Source: JABMPJ01 sp964345005
GTDB lineage: Bacteria > Verrucomicrobiota > Kiritimatiellia > UBA8416 > JABMPJ01
Direction of reading: 5' to 3'
Length of the DNA stretch: 64,000 nt
Assembly: GCA_964345005.1 (NCBI GenBank)
Contig: CAYFPQ010000007.1
Coordinates: 1 to 64,000, forward strand
A program made the translations under genes and the position numbers. This document shows, piece by piece, positions 15,786 through 25,762 of this stretch (positions within the stretch are counted from its first letter, which is position 1; each line of letters begins with the position of its first letter). The notes beneath the pieces are model-generated. The model searched no databases, had not been told where the DNA came from, and saw only the letters and a program-made list of their open reading frames with translations.

Positions 15786-17726
15786 GTGAACGTGGATCGC
15801 TTGAAGCTTCGCATCCCGGACTTGGATTACTGGCGGGAGAATATTCCGTGCCAGTCGGCGTGTCCCGTCAACACAGACGCACGCGGGTACGTGCGGGCGA
15901 TAGCAGCCGGGCAGTTTGAGGAAGCCTACCTGATTGCCCGCGGACCGAATCCCCTCGCCTCGATTTGCGGACGCGTCTGTGCCGCGCCCTGCGAAATGGC
16001 CTGCCGCCGTGGCGCCATCGACGCCCCCATCTCCATCCGTGCCCTGAAGCGCTTCGTGACCTCGCACTATGGGGCCGAGGCCACCCCGCCCGAGAAACTG
16101 CATGCCTACCTGCGAGACCGGATTGCCGAGCGCCAGTGCGAGGGACGGGAGGAACTGCGCCACGTGCTCGGTGTTGAGTCGCACGGGCCCGACACCGATG
16201 CGCGCTTGGAGAAGGTCGCCATCGTGGGTGCCGGCCCCGCGGGCCTGGCCTGTGCGCACGACCTCGCTCTGTTCGGGTTCGAGTCGGTCATCTATGAACT
16301 TGAAGACCGCGCGGCTGGGATGCTCTATGTCGGTGTGCCTGAGTACCGTCTGCCACGCAACCTGATCGAGGCCGAGGTGGCCTCGATCGAGGCCATGGGC
16401 GTTGAGATCAAGTGCAACACGACCGTAGGCGAGGACATCACGCTGGACGAGTTGCACAAGCACCACGCCGCCGTCGTGCTCTCGGTCGGCGCCAAGAAGA
16501 GTCGCGAACTCCCGATTCCGGGCGTTGAGGGGCCGGGCGTTCTGTCGGGTATCGATTTTCTGAGGGACGTCGCCCTCGGGCGTAGCGTCACGTTGGGCGA
16601 GAGGATCGTGGTGATTGGCGGCGGCAGCGTCTCCTATGACGTCGCACGCAGCGCCTGGCGCACCTCCGGCCCGATGGGCATGGAGATGGTGGCCCCGGAG
16701 CAAACCGCGGTCCACGTGGCCTATGAGGATGTCAGCAGTGTGGCGGCCCTTCAATCGGATGACAGCGTCGTGCACCTCTGCTGCCTTGAGAGCCGGGCAG
16801 AGATGCTGGCCGATCCCATGGACATTCGAGAGGGCGAAGAAGAGGGCATCATCCGGCATAACAGTGTCGGCCCCCAGGAAGTCCTGCGCGATGCGGACGG
16901 CAAGGTAACCGGCGTACGCTTCGCCACCGTCACCAGCCTGTTCGATGCAGATGGCAGGTTCAGTCCGACATTCGACATGGACGACACCAAGGTGATCGAG
17001 TGCGACACGGTGCTGATTGCGATCGGGCAGGTCTGTGATCTCGGCTTCCTCGAGGAGAGCCACGGTGTCGAGCTCGATGCCCGCCACTATCCGAAGTACG
17101 ATCCCGAAACACTCATGACGACCGCGGAGGGGATTTTCGTGGCGGGCGACCTGCAGACCGGCCCGCGCCTCATCATCGATGCCGTGGAGTCGGGCAAGAA
17201 GGCTGCACGCGGCGTGCTCTCCTATGTGACCGGCCGGATCCCAAGATTTGACGCGACCGAGCTCCACTTCGATATTGCCGACTATGGACGCGAGAAGGGC
17301 TACGAGGTCATTCCGAGACACGGCGTTCCTACGATTGCCCCGGAACAGCGCAAGGACATGACACGGGTGGTTGAGCGCGGCTACGAAGAGATGGATGCTT
17401 TGCACGAGGCCTCCCGCTGCCTCGATTGCGGGGTCAACACGATCTTCAATGGCGAGCGGTGCGTATTGTGTGGAGGCTGCGCGGATGTCTGTCCCGAGCT
17501 CTGCCTGAAGCTGGTCGGACTCGACCAGGTGGACCGTGGGGATGAGAACCCGCGGAAGCTGATTGAGAACGCCCTCGTCGGTATGGAGCCCGAGGACGCC
17601 GCCATGATCATAAAGGACGAGACGCGCTGTATCCGCTGCGGTCTCTGCGCCGAACGGTGTCCGGCGGACGCGATTACGATGGAGCGGTTCTGCTTTAAGG
17701 AGCAGCCCATACCCACAGTGAAATAG
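15786..17726 (+). CDS. GltD-like FAD/NAD(P) oxidoreductase with N- and C-terminal [4Fe-4S] domains
   Basis: 646 residues from a GTG at 15786 (alternative GTG at 15792). The N-terminal dihydropyrimidine-dehydrogenase/GltD-type cluster domain has cysteines in PCQSACPVN and ICGRVCAAPCEMAC. The FAD Rossmann motif is GAGPAG (about 147), followed by PEYRLP. The NAD(P) Rossmann motif is GGGSVSYD. The C-terminus has a ferredoxin domain with CVLCGGCADVCP and CIRCGLCAERCP. It is first in an apparent operon with Rieske, cytochrome b, multihaem cytochrome c and a NapA-type enzyme. A role feeding NAD(P)H or ferredoxin electrons towards the quinone/bc module is inferred from position. Confidence 0.85.
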   Translation: MNVDRLKLRIPDLDYWRENIPCQSACPVNTDARGYVRAIAAGQFEEAYLIARGPNPLASICGRVCAAPCEMACRRGAIDAPISIRALKRFVTSHYGAEATPPEKLHAYLRDRIAERQCEGREELRHVLGVESHGPDTDARLEKVAIVGAGPAGLACAHDLALFGFESVIYELEDRAAGMLYVGVPEYRLPRNLIEAEVASIEAMGVEIKCNTTVGEDITLDELHKHHAAVVLSVGAKKSRELPIPGVEGPGVLSGIDFLRDVALGRSVTLGERIVVIGGGSVSYDVARSAWRTSGPMGMEMVAPEQTAVHVAYEDVSSVAALQSDDSVVHLCCLESRAEMLADPMDIREGEEEGIIRHNSVGPQEVLRDADGKVTGVRFATVTSLFDADGRFSPTFDMDDTKVIECDTVLIAIGQVCDLGFLEESHGVELDARHYPKYDPETLMTTAEGIFVAGDLQTGPRLIIDAVESGKKAARGVLSYVTGRIPRFDATELHFDIADYGREKGYEVIPRHGVPTIAPEQRKDMTRVVERGYEEMDALHEASRCLDCGVNTIFNGERCVLCGGCADVCPELCLKLVGLDQVDRGDENPRKLIENALVGMEPEDAAMIIKDETRCIRCGLCAERCPADAITMERFCFKEQPIPTVK

Positions 17727-17744
17727 GAGGGGGGTGCTGGAAAC

Positions 17745-18224
17745 ATGGATGCTAAGGAAGATAAGCAAGAGCGCTGTGATCGGCGCGAGTTCATTACCGG
17801 TAAAGGGTGGCTACCCGCATTCCTCGGGGCGGTCGGGCTGGCCGGTGCCGGCTCGCTCGTAGGGCTGAAGCCCCGCGTCCTGCCGGATCCATCGGCCCAG
17901 TTCAAGATCGGGCCTCCGCAGGATTTCCCGCTCGGGTCGGTCAGGGTGTTTGAGAACGAAAACGTGGCGGTCTTTCGCGATAGCGAGGGGATGTATGCCC
18001 TCTCGCTGGTCTGCACGCACTTGGGCTGCATTGTGACGTACAACGATAAGGAAGCCCGATTTGACTGCCCCTGTCATGGATCGAAGTTCACGCTGGAAGG
18101 CAAAGTCACCAAGGCCCCGGCCCCGCGTTCGCTCGACTGGTACGAGATGTCCATGCTGCCCGGCGGCCAGATGATGGTCGACCGCGGTGTAACCGTTCCG
18201 ATGGGAACAAAGGTGGCCGTATGA
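17745..18224 (+). CDS. Rieske [2Fe-2S] protein of a bc-type complex
   Basis: 159 residues. RREFITGKG near the N-terminus, followed by a hydrophobic stretch (about 22-42), looks like a Tat-type signal anchor. The cluster motifs CTHLGC and CPCHGS supply the two Cys and two His ligands. GGAGG precedes the ATG region. Its stop overlaps the start of the cytochrome b gene by 4 nt. Length and domain order match the Rieske subunit of cytochrome bc1/b6f-like complexes. It takes electrons from quinol and passes them to cytochrome c, here probably the large ten-haem protein encoded two genes downstream. Confidence 0.92.
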   Translation: MDAKEDKQERCDRREFITGKGWLPAFLGAVGLAGAGSLVGLKPRVLPDPSAQFKIGPPQDFPLGSVRVFENENVAVFRDSEGMYALSLVCTHLGCIVTYNDKEARFDCPCHGSKFTLEGKVTKAPAPRSLDWYEMSMLPGGQMMVDRGVTVPMGTKVAV

Positions 18225-19780
18225 GCGACACGCCCCGCAAATCCGGGTTCGGCGAACTGCTGACCAACCTGCGGGATCTGCCCCGCAACATGGCTGCAAG
18301 CTTCAGCCGGCGCAGCACGCTCGAGAGTACACGCGGACGGTCCCAGTCGGTCTTCGGCAACGTATTCCTGCACATTCACAGCGTGCGTACCCACCGCTGG
18401 AGCCTACGCCCGAGCTTCACCATGGGACTGGGCGTGGCCGCCGGCATTCTCTTCCTCATGCTGGCCGTCTCCGGCGCGGTCCTGATGGTGCACTATGTGC
18501 CATCGGTTGACAGGGCCTACGAGTCGGTTAAGAACATCCACTTCGTCGTGCCCGGGGGACGCATAATCAGGAACCTCCACCGCTGGGCCGCCTATGGAAT
18601 GGTGGTGGCTGTCCTGCTGCACATGGTCCGCGTCTTCTACACGAACTCCTACAAGAAGCCGCGCGAGTTTAATTGGATCATTGGGGTCATTCTCTTCGTG
18701 CTGACCCTGGCGCTCGCCTTCACGGGCTACTGCCTGCCGTGGGACCAGCTCGCCTACTGGGCGATTACCATCGGAGCCAATATAGCCGGGAGTCCGGCGG
18801 AGGTCACGGATGCCATGGGCATCACCGAGTGGTTCGATCTCGGCGGGTTCCAAAAACTGATTATGTTGGGCTCCAACAACGTGGGCGAGCCGGCCCTGCT
18901 GCGATTCTACTGGGGACACTGCGTGGTGTTGCCCCTCATGATGGTCATGTTGCTGGCGGTCCATTTCTGGCGCATTCGCAAGGATGGCGGGCTGTCGCGG
19001 CCGGACGATATCAAGGAAGACGAGCTGGCCGGTACGCCGAGCGATGAACTGGCCGAGGCCGCGTTCCAGCCGGCCGAAACCAAGACCTACGGCATCATGT
19101 GTCTTGTCAAAGGCAAGACCCCGGCCGTCAACCGCGGCCCCGAGCGCACCGTGCTGAGCTGGCCGCATGTCCTCCGCGCCGAGATGGCCATCACGGTCAT
19201 CGTCCTGGCCGTTATGCTGGTGCTGGCCCTGGTGTTCGATGCGCCGCTTAAGGAGGCGGCAAACCCGGCTGTGCCGGAGAACCCCGCCAAGGCGCCCTGG
19301 TACTTCCTGGCCATGCAGGAGATCATCTCCTACTCAGCCTTCACCGGCGGCATGGTGCTTCCGGGCATCACGGTCCTGATCCTGGTCCTGTTGCCGTTCC
19401 TCGATCGCCGCGAAGGCGGTACGGGCCGTTGGCTGGGCTGTCCCGGCGACCGGCCCTTGGCGATCGGCACCGCCGGTGTCATGGGGGCGGCCATCATCGG
19501 CATGCTGGCCGTTACGATCAACTTCGGGTGGCTGCGTGACTGGTTCCCCGATACGAACCAGATCCTCATTACGGCCGTCAACCCGGGCACGGTGCTGGCG
19601 ACGTTCCTGGCCGTACTCGCGCTGGGGGCCCTGGCGGTGACCGGCTCGACGCGAAAGAGCGCCATTGTATTTTTCACGGGATTCCTGGTGAGCTTCGTGT
19701 TGCTCTCCTATTTCGCGCTCGTTCACCGGGGACCGAACTGGGACTTCTACTGGTGGCCGTCACTGTGGCCCACTCACTAG
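18221..19780 (+). CDS. Cytochrome b (b6 plus subunit IV fusion) of a bc-type complex
   Basis: 519 residues with about eight to nine membrane helices. The paired haem histidines are visible in LHRWAAYGMVVAVLLH and in YWGHCVVLPLMMVMLLAVH. The Qo-site PEWY motif of canonical complexes is replaced by the variant NPAKAPWYFL, found in bc complexes of various anaerobes. The first about 60 residues form a cytosolic extension. It is coupled to the Rieske gene by an ATGA overlap. It oxidises quinol and recycles electrons across the membrane. Confidence 0.92.
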   Translation: MSDTPRKSGFGELLTNLRDLPRNMAASFSRRSTLESTRGRSQSVFGNVFLHIHSVRTHRWSLRPSFTMGLGVAAGILFLMLAVSGAVLMVHYVPSVDRAYESVKNIHFVVPGGRIIRNLHRWAAYGMVVAVLLHMVRVFYTNSYKKPREFNWIIGVILFVLTLALAFTGYCLPWDQLAYWAITIGANIAGSPAEVTDAMGITEWFDLGGFQKLIMLGSNNVGEPALLRFYWGHCVVLPLMMVMLLAVHFWRIRKDGGLSRPDDIKEDELAGTPSDELAEAAFQPAETKTYGIMCLVKGKTPAVNRGPERTVLSWPHVLRAEMAITVIVLAVMLVLALVFDAPLKEAANPAVPENPAKAPWYFLAMQEIISYSAFTGGMVLPGITVLILVLLPFLDRREGGTGRWLGCPGDRPLAIGTAGVMGAAIIGMLAVTINFGWLRDWFPDTNQILITAVNPGTVLATFLAVLALGALAVTGSTRKSAIVFFTGFLVSFVLLSYFALVHRGPNWDFYWWPSLWPTH

Positions 19781-19799
19781 CGCTATTGAAAGAGACACA

Positions 19800-22370
19800 A
19801 TGAACAATGGACAAGTGAAGAAGCTGATTTTCGGAGCCAGTATCGCGGTGATCGTGCTGATCGGCGCGGCGGCTCTGCGCGAGACGGTACTGGTGGAGTA
19901 CAAGTTCCATCAACTACGGTATCGAAAAGAACTGATCAAGCTGGCCAAGACGCCGGCCGAGAAGGAAGCCGCCAAGGCCTACGAGATCAAGATGCGGCAG
20001 TTGGTGATACCCGATCTGGGCCGCACCGATCGCTGTATCTCCTGTCATGTCGGCATCGAGGACCCACGCATGGCGGGTGCTCCGCGTCCGCTGACATATC
20101 ACCCGCAGGGCCTGCTCGAAACACACGATATCCGGCAGGTGGGATGCACGGTCTGTCATGACGGCCAGGGTCTCGCCACCAACCGCAGAGATGCGCACGC
20201 CAACCAGATCAAGTTCTGGGAAGCGCTGCGGCTGCACGGCGACCTGACCCAGGCCAACTGCCTGCGGTGCCACCACGTGGAAAGCCTCGTCGAGGCCCAC
20301 ACGCTGCAGACCGGCCGCCAGCTCTTCGCCGAGGGCGGCTGCCTGGGGTGTCATAAGAAGGACCGCATGGGCGGTTTCCTCGGGCCGGACCTGACCACGA
20401 TTGGAGATGCCTCGTTCCACCTGAAATCGCCGCACGGTGAGAACCGCAAGGACTTGCTCGGACAGTTCAATCACAACGTCAACCTGGCCTACCTGTTTGA
20501 AGCCGTTAAGACGCCAAGTCTCAAGCCGGGCGAGAGTGTTATGCCTGACAACCATTACACCGACGAGCAGGCACACGCGCTGGCGGTCTACATGAAGAGC
20601 TTCCAGACGCGCAAGGTGCCGGATGCCCTGCAGGATTTCGACAAGCATGTCCCCCAACCCACCGGCCGGGATCTCTACCTGGAGCTGTGCGCCGCCTGCC
20701 ACGGCAAGCATGGTGAGGGCGCACCCCTCGTAGAGCACGACAAGCTCGGCCCCTCGCTGGCCGGCAACAGCTTCCAGTCAATTGTCACGCTCGACTTCGT
20801 CAAGCATATCGTGACGGAGTCGGGTAGCTCCATTATGCCAAACTGGGGCAAGTCGGGCGGGCTCTCACCCGAACAGATCGACGCGGTCAGCCGCTACATC
20901 CTCACAATGCGCGAACCGCGCGCCCCGGCCGATCCCGACTACGTCGGACGTGCCGACTACGGGCGCATCCGCTACGAGAGCCGCTGTGCCGGCTGCCACG
21001 GCATTGGCGGCGAGTACGAGATGGACATGATCGGGCCGACCCTGGCGAGTCCCGAGTTTCTCACCTACGCCACGGATGCCTTCCTCACCAAGACCATTGT
21101 CGACGGTCGTGAAGGCACGGCCATGCCGAAGTGGCACTACCTGCGCGACAACGAGCTGAAAGACATCGTGGCCTACCTCGGCCGCGAACGCACCGCCATA
21201 CCGTCCCTAGCACAGGTGCGCGCCGAGGCGAAGAAGCCGAACGCCGCCAGGCAGGGCCGTCACGTCTTCCGCAACCGGTGTGGCTCCTGCCACGGCATGG
21301 GGGCCGAGGGCGACCTGGGTCCGTCTCTGAATACCAGCGAGTTCCTGGCCATTGCCTCCGACGGGTTCCTACACGAGACGATAACGAAGGGACGCGAGGG
21401 AACGGCCATGGGTGGCTGGTCGCACCTGGATGCCCGCGAGCTGGGCGGCATCCTGGCCTACCTGCGCACCTTCCCCCGTGGCGATGTGCTCTCGCCCGCA
21501 GGCACCGCGGTAGCCAGCGAGAGCCGAGGCAAGATCAACTTCCAGCGCACCTGCGTGGCCTGTCACGGTGAGGGTGGCAGGGGGCTGATCGGTCCGGCCA
21601 TTGGCGGACACGACTTCCTCAATGCCGTCGATGACCACTTTCTACGAGAGACGATTAGCTACGGTCGCGCGGGAACAGCCATGCGCTCCAACCTGAAGGG
21701 GACCGGGAGCTTTGCCTCCTTCTCCGAGCAGGAGATCGAGGAGATTATTGCCTACATGCGTACGCTGCAGACACAGCCCTTCAACACCATCGGCGTAGCC
21801 GTCACACAGGGCGATGTGGACCTGGGGCGCGAACTGTTTGCCCGCAACTGCGCACAGTGCCACGGCGACTTCGGCGGAGGAGGATCGGGACCGGCAGTGG
21901 GGCGACCGGGCTTTCTCGCCACCGTGAGTGATGGGTTCCTCGAGGGGACCATCGCGAACGGGCGTTCCGGAACCGAGATGCGCTCGTTCGCGCACGGACA
22001 GAGTTCGCTGACGGAGCTCTCCGAACACGAGATCCGTTCGATCGTGAGTTACCTGCGTTCCGAAGAGGACACCGCGCGACAGACGCCGAAGCTTGCGCTC
22101 GGAACCGCCGCGCGGGGCAAGGACCTCTATGAGCGGCAGTGCGGGCAATGTCACGGTACGGGCAACGAGGAAGGTTTCGCTCCGCGCCTGCTGAACCCGC
22201 GGTTCCTCGATGCCGCCAGCGACTCGTACCTCCAGGCCACCATGTCGCTCGGCCACGGATCTGCGATGCGTTCGATGATTCGTGGCGGATCCGGCGTGGT
22301 CGAGATGACCGGGCGCGATATTAACGATGTCATACAGTACCTGCGCGAAACGGCGCAGTTGAACCTATAG
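19800..22370 (+). CDS. Ten-haem c-type cytochrome with five tandem haem-domain repeats
   Basis: 856 residues with an N-terminal signal anchor (about residues 8-26). Ten CxxCH motifs are visible: CISCH, CTVCH, CLRCH, CLGCH, CAACH, CAGCH, CGSCH, CVACH, CAQCH and CGQCH. The first four lie in a multihaem head with closely spaced sites. From about residue 390, five class I cytochrome c domains repeat with the pattern FL...SDGFL..TI..GR.GTAM and an ending like I.YLR. It is encoded between the bc complex and the NapA-type enzyme and is the obvious periplasmic electron carrier between them. Beads-on-a-string cytochromes of this kind could span a distance or store electrons. Confidence 0.92.
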   Translation: MNNGQVKKLIFGASIAVIVLIGAAALRETVLVEYKFHQLRYRKELIKLAKTPAEKEAAKAYEIKMRQLVIPDLGRTDRCISCHVGIEDPRMAGAPRPLTYHPQGLLETHDIRQVGCTVCHDGQGLATNRRDAHANQIKFWEALRLHGDLTQANCLRCHHVESLVEAHTLQTGRQLFAEGGCLGCHKKDRMGGFLGPDLTTIGDASFHLKSPHGENRKDLLGQFNHNVNLAYLFEAVKTPSLKPGESVMPDNHYTDEQAHALAVYMKSFQTRKVPDALQDFDKHVPQPTGRDLYLELCAACHGKHGEGAPLVEHDKLGPSLAGNSFQSIVTLDFVKHIVTESGSSIMPNWGKSGGLSPEQIDAVSRYILTMREPRAPADPDYVGRADYGRIRYESRCAGCHGIGGEYEMDMIGPTLASPEFLTYATDAFLTKTIVDGREGTAMPKWHYLRDNELKDIVAYLGRERTAIPSLAQVRAEAKKPNAARQGRHVFRNRCGSCHGMGAEGDLGPSLNTSEFLAIASDGFLHETITKGREGTAMGGWSHLDARELGGILAYLRTFPRGDVLSPAGTAVASESRGKINFQRTCVACHGEGGRGLIGPAIGGHDFLNAVDDHFLRETISYGRAGTAMRSNLKGTGSFASFSEQEIEEIIAYMRTLQTQPFNTIGVAVTQGDVDLGRELFARNCAQCHGDFGGGGSGPAVGRPGFLATVSDGFLEGTIANGRSGTEMRSFAHGQSSLTELSEHEIRSIVSYLRSEEDTARQTPKLALGTAARGKDLYERQCGQCHGTGNEEGFAPRLLNPRFLDAASDSYLQATMSLGHGSAMRSMIRGGSGVVEMTGRDINDVIQYLRETAQLNL

Positions 22371-22418
22371 AAGTAAGCTGCATATTGAGAGAACACCAAC
22401 TCAGACAGGAGAGATACC

Positions 22419-25136
22419 ATGAGATCCAAAGGATATAACTTGTCCCGCCGGGCATTCCTGGAGGGGTCAGTCGCCGGTTCGGCGGCCCTCGGATTGGGGG
22501 GCATGATCTTCGCTCCCGAAACACTGAAGGCAGAGACCACGGCGGCGGGACGGATCAAGACCTGTCTCGCACAGTGCCCCTACTGTGGCGTGGGCTGTGG
22601 GTCAGTAATCAAGTACGAGAGCGACTCCGGCCGCATCCTCGGCGTGGTGCCCGACAAGCAGCATCCCACCAACAAGGGCATTCAGTGCATCAAGGGGCTC
22701 AATGCCGACGAGCCAGTATACATTGACCGCCTCACGAAGGTGCTGATTCGCAAAGACATGAGCGATCCCCTCTCCGGACATGTCTCCAAGACAAAAGGAA
22801 GCTTCAAGGAGAGCGACTTCGAGGAAGTCACCTATGAAGAGGCCGAGCACATCGTGGGCGAGAAGATCGCCGGTATCCACCAGAAGTGGGGCGGCAACTC
22901 GATCGGTCTCTACGGTTCCGGCCAGCTCACGGTCGAGACACAGTGGATCGAGAACAAGATGCTTAAAGGGCTACTCGGCTCCAACTCCATCGAAGCGAAT
23001 GCCCGCACCTGCATGACGTCCGCCGTGACGGCCTATTTCGCGACATTCGGATCCGATACGCCCCCGCTGTGCTACGACGATATCGAGCAGGCCGACATGA
23101 TCAGCTTCTGGGGACACAACCCTCGTGCCGCCCACACGATCGTTTTCTGGCGAGTGGCTGACCACAAACTCAAGAACGGTATCCCCACACTGATCTCGGA
23201 CCCACGCCGGACCGGGAGTGTCCAGGCGCTGGAGTCCATCAACCCGGAAAACTCGTACCACTTCCCCACCATCAACGGGGACATCTCCTGCCTCAACGCA
23301 ATCGGGCACTGCCTGGTTACCGAGCACCAGGACGTCATCGACTACGACTTCCTGAAAGCCAACGTGGTCGGGTGGCAGGACTACATCAAGATGGTCAGAG
23401 AGGACTACGCACCCGAGCAGGTCCAGGATCGCACCGGTGTAGAGCCGGCCGCCATTCGCAAGGTAGCCTCCGAGTGGGCCGACGCCAGCCGCAAGGGAAA
23501 GCGCCGCGGCCGCGGTGGTGTTCTCACCATGTGGGGCATCGGTTACAATCAGCACATTCACGGTCAGCACAACGTGATCTCCATCATCAACCTGCACGCC
23601 CTCACCGGCGATCTCGGACGCCCCGGCTGCGGGCCGTTCTCGATGACCGGTCAGCCCAACGCCATGGGGGAACGCCTCACCGGCGGCCTGACCGGACGCC
23701 TCCCCTTCAACCAGGGGCTGGGCAAACCCGGCAAGCTGAACATGAAAGGCATCGAACAGATCGCCAAGGCGTGGAACTGCCCGCCGCAACGGCTCATCGA
23801 TGTGGCAAGCCGCAGGAACCCCGGCATGATGGTGGGACAGTTCGAGCGTGCCCTGATGGACCAGGAAACACTCGACCGGAACGGGCTCGACCCGATGAAG
23901 GCGATGTTCTACTGCTATACCACGCACATTCATCAGCCCGACCTGAATACACTCATCCGGCCCGCGCTGGAGAAAATGTTCGTCGTGGTACAGGACATCT
24001 ACCGCCACGCACCCAACGTGCTCTACGGCGACGTGATCTTCCCCGCATTGACTTGGGGCGAGTGGCAGGGCGGCACCTATATCTCGTCCGAACGCCGCTT
24101 CAACATCGTCGACGGCGTCGGCAAAGGCGCTCCCGGCCTTGAGAAGTGTCTGCCCGACCTCGATCTCGCGATCGACAAAGCCAAGACCATCTCCAAGGCA
24201 CTCGGAATGAGCGACGCGGAGGTCAAGAAGATGTGGCCCTATAAGAAGAAGAAGTTCCACCCCACGGGCCCCGAGCTGTACGACTCTGAAGAGGTCTACG
24301 AAGAGATCGTGCGCGCCAGTAAGGGTATGGATTGCGACATGACCGGCCTGCTCGAAGTGCAGGACCGCGACGGTATCGGACTCTATGACCAGATCCGCCG
24401 TCTGCGCGGCGTCCAGTGGCCCGCCCCGACGTATGAACACGCCAAGAAGGGCGGTACGCAACGGCGCTACATGGACCAGGAGGAGTGGGGCGACAAGCCT
24501 TACGGCAACTTCCGCAAGCCGGACGGCAAACTCCACATGAAGAGCTGCCGTCAGGACTACAGCGAGAAGGATGAGATCATCGGCGAACTGAGTAAGCTGG
24601 GAACCGATCCGAACTTCTATGCGTCGGACAACAAGGATCTCCTGATCAAGGCGCGCGATAACGCACTCACGCCTGAGTGGCCTGATGAGGCGTTCCGCGG
24701 TAAGCGGTGGGATGCCGTGCCCAAGGACAAGTACCCGTTCTGGCTGGGGCTGGGTATCGTGTACGAGCACTTCCACAGCGCAAAGACGATTCGTGGAGCC
24801 ACGACACGTCGACTGGTGCCCGAGCAGTTCGTAGAGTTGCACGCCGATGATGCGCGGGAGTTGGGTGTGGCCGATGGTGATATGGTCCGCATTGTGACCC
24901 GGCGGGGCAGCTATCAAGGTCGCGTGTCAATCGGTGGAGTCCACTCCAAGGTGCGTCCGGCACGGAATGAAGTACCGCGGGGCTATGTGTTTAGCCCGTG
25001 GAATCTCTCGGTTGCGGACTCGGCAGATCCCAAGAAGAACAAGTGGTTGGTGAATGCCACGAGTCATCGGGCCTACGACCCTGTCTCCGGGCAGGTCGAT
25101 TTCAAGAAACTCGCCGCAAGGATTGAACGTATCTGA
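22419..25136 (+). CDS. NapA-type periplasmic molybdopterin oxidoreductase (nitrate reductase-like)
   Basis: 905 residues. The Tat signal is SRRAFLEGSVAG. The [4Fe-4S] ligands are CPYCGVGCG plus a later cysteine in GIQCIKG. The molybdenum ligand is probably the Cys in ARTCMTSAV, matching the NapA pattern ARxCMxSAV. The following segment CYDDIEQAD and the segment TGQPNAMGER are also NapA-like. The C-terminal MopB dinucleotide-binding domain is near 790-905. GGAGAG precedes the ATG. Neighbouring NapG and NapH genes fit a Nap system, but no NapB, NapC or NapD is present; the bc complex and ten-haem cytochrome would replace NapBC. The substrate is inferred as nitrate; another oxyanion is possible. 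Confidence 0.85.
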   Translation: MRSKGYNLSRRAFLEGSVAGSAALGLGGMIFAPETLKAETTAAGRIKTCLAQCPYCGVGCGSVIKYESDSGRILGVVPDKQHPTNKGIQCIKGLNADEPVYIDRLTKVLIRKDMSDPLSGHVSKTKGSFKESDFEEVTYEEAEHIVGEKIAGIHQKWGGNSIGLYGSGQLTVETQWIENKMLKGLLGSNSIEANARTCMTSAVTAYFATFGSDTPPLCYDDIEQADMISFWGHNPRAAHTIVFWRVADHKLKNGIPTLISDPRRTGSVQALESINPENSYHFPTINGDISCLNAIGHCLVTEHQDVIDYDFLKANVVGWQDYIKMVREDYAPEQVQDRTGVEPAAIRKVASEWADASRKGKRRGRGGVLTMWGIGYNQHIHGQHNVISIINLHALTGDLGRPGCGPFSMTGQPNAMGERLTGGLTGRLPFNQGLGKPGKLNMKGIEQIAKAWNCPPQRLIDVASRRNPGMMVGQFERALMDQETLDRNGLDPMKAMFYCYTTHIHQPDLNTLIRPALEKMFVVVQDIYRHAPNVLYGDVIFPALTWGEWQGGTYISSERRFNIVDGVGKGAPGLEKCLPDLDLAIDKAKTISKALGMSDAEVKKMWPYKKKKFHPTGPELYDSEEVYEEIVRASKGMDCDMTGLLEVQDRDGIGLYDQIRRLRGVQWPAPTYEHAKKGGTQRRYMDQEEWGDKPYGNFRKPDGKLHMKSCRQDYSEKDEIIGELSKLGTDPNFYASDNKDLLIKARDNALTPEWPDEAFRGKRWDAVPKDKYPFWLGLGIVYEHFHSAKTIRGATTRRLVPEQFVELHADDARELGVADGDMVRIVTRRGSYQGRVSIGGVHSKVRPARNEVPRGYVFSPWNLSVADSADPKKNKWLVNATSHRAYDPVSGQVDFKKLAARIERI

Positions 25137-25156
25137 AGATACGCCAGGCTCCCAGC

Positions 25157-25762
25157 ATGAATCGGATATCCAGGCGCCGTGTACTCGAAGGCCTGTTCTC
25201 CGCTGCCGTGGCCAGCGCCATAACCGGTTGGCTGGTCCGCAGCCGCGAGGACGTGTTGGCGCGTGCCCGTAAGTGGCGGGAGGCCGTGATCCGGCCCCCG
25301 GCAGCGTTGCCGGAAGATGAGTTCCTCGCGCGCTGTATCGGGTGCGGCCAGTGCGGCGATGTCTGCCCCAATGGCTGCATCAGGTTCGACCGCACCACCA
25401 ACGGTATCGGCGCCCCCTACCTGAGACTGCGCGAGAAAGCCTGCATTCTCTGTATGCGCTGCACGCAGGCGTGCCCAACGGGCGCGCTGAAGGCCGTGCC
25501 CACGGATAGCGGCGAGGATGTCCAGGCCAACGTCAAAATGGGGCTGGCAGTGGTGGATAAGAACATCTGCAACTCCTACAACGGGTTCGCGTGCGGCGCC
25601 TGCGTGCAGGCCTGCCCGTTCAAAGGCCAGGCGCTCAAGGCGCTCACGTGGGAGCGGCCCGTCGTCGACCCGGAGACCTGCGTAGGATGCGGATTGTGCG
25701 AAAAAGCCTGCATCGTCTACCCGCAAGCCATCCGCGTGAAGCCGCAGTCGGTGGTGGCATGA
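25157..25762 (+). CDS. napG: NapG-like periplasmic ferredoxin-type protein (4x[4Fe-4S])
   Basis: 201 residues. The N-terminus SRRRVLEGLF plus a hydrophobic stretch is a Tat-type signal. Four cysteine clusters follow: CIGCGQCGDVCPNGC, CILCMRCTQACP, CGACVQACP and CVGCGLCEKACI. This is the NapG/MauM arrangement. Its stop overlaps the start of the NapH gene (ATGA). NapGH pairs pass electrons from quinol or NADH-linked donors towards NapA in some bacteria. Confidence 0.88.
   Translation: MNRISRRRVLEGLFSAAVASAITGWLVRSREDVLARARKWREAVIRPPAALPEDEFLARCIGCGQCGDVCPNGCIRFDRTTNGIGAPYLRLREKACILCMRCTQACPTGALKAVPTDSGEDVQANVKMGLAVVDKNICNSYNGFACGACVQACPFKGQALKALTWERPVVDPETCVGCGLCEKACIVYPQAIRVKPQSVVA

Noticed and set aside
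15738..17768. 676-codon open frame on the minus strand opposite the GltD-like gene
   Set aside because: It is antisense to a clear enzyme gene, has repetitive His/Asp/Gly-rich shadow composition, no ribosome-binding site and no domain; it is a GC-rich codon-register shadow.
22971..24917. 648-codon open frame opposite the NapA-type gene
   Set aside because: Same reasoning: it lies wholly inside a well-supported gene and its translation has no motifs.
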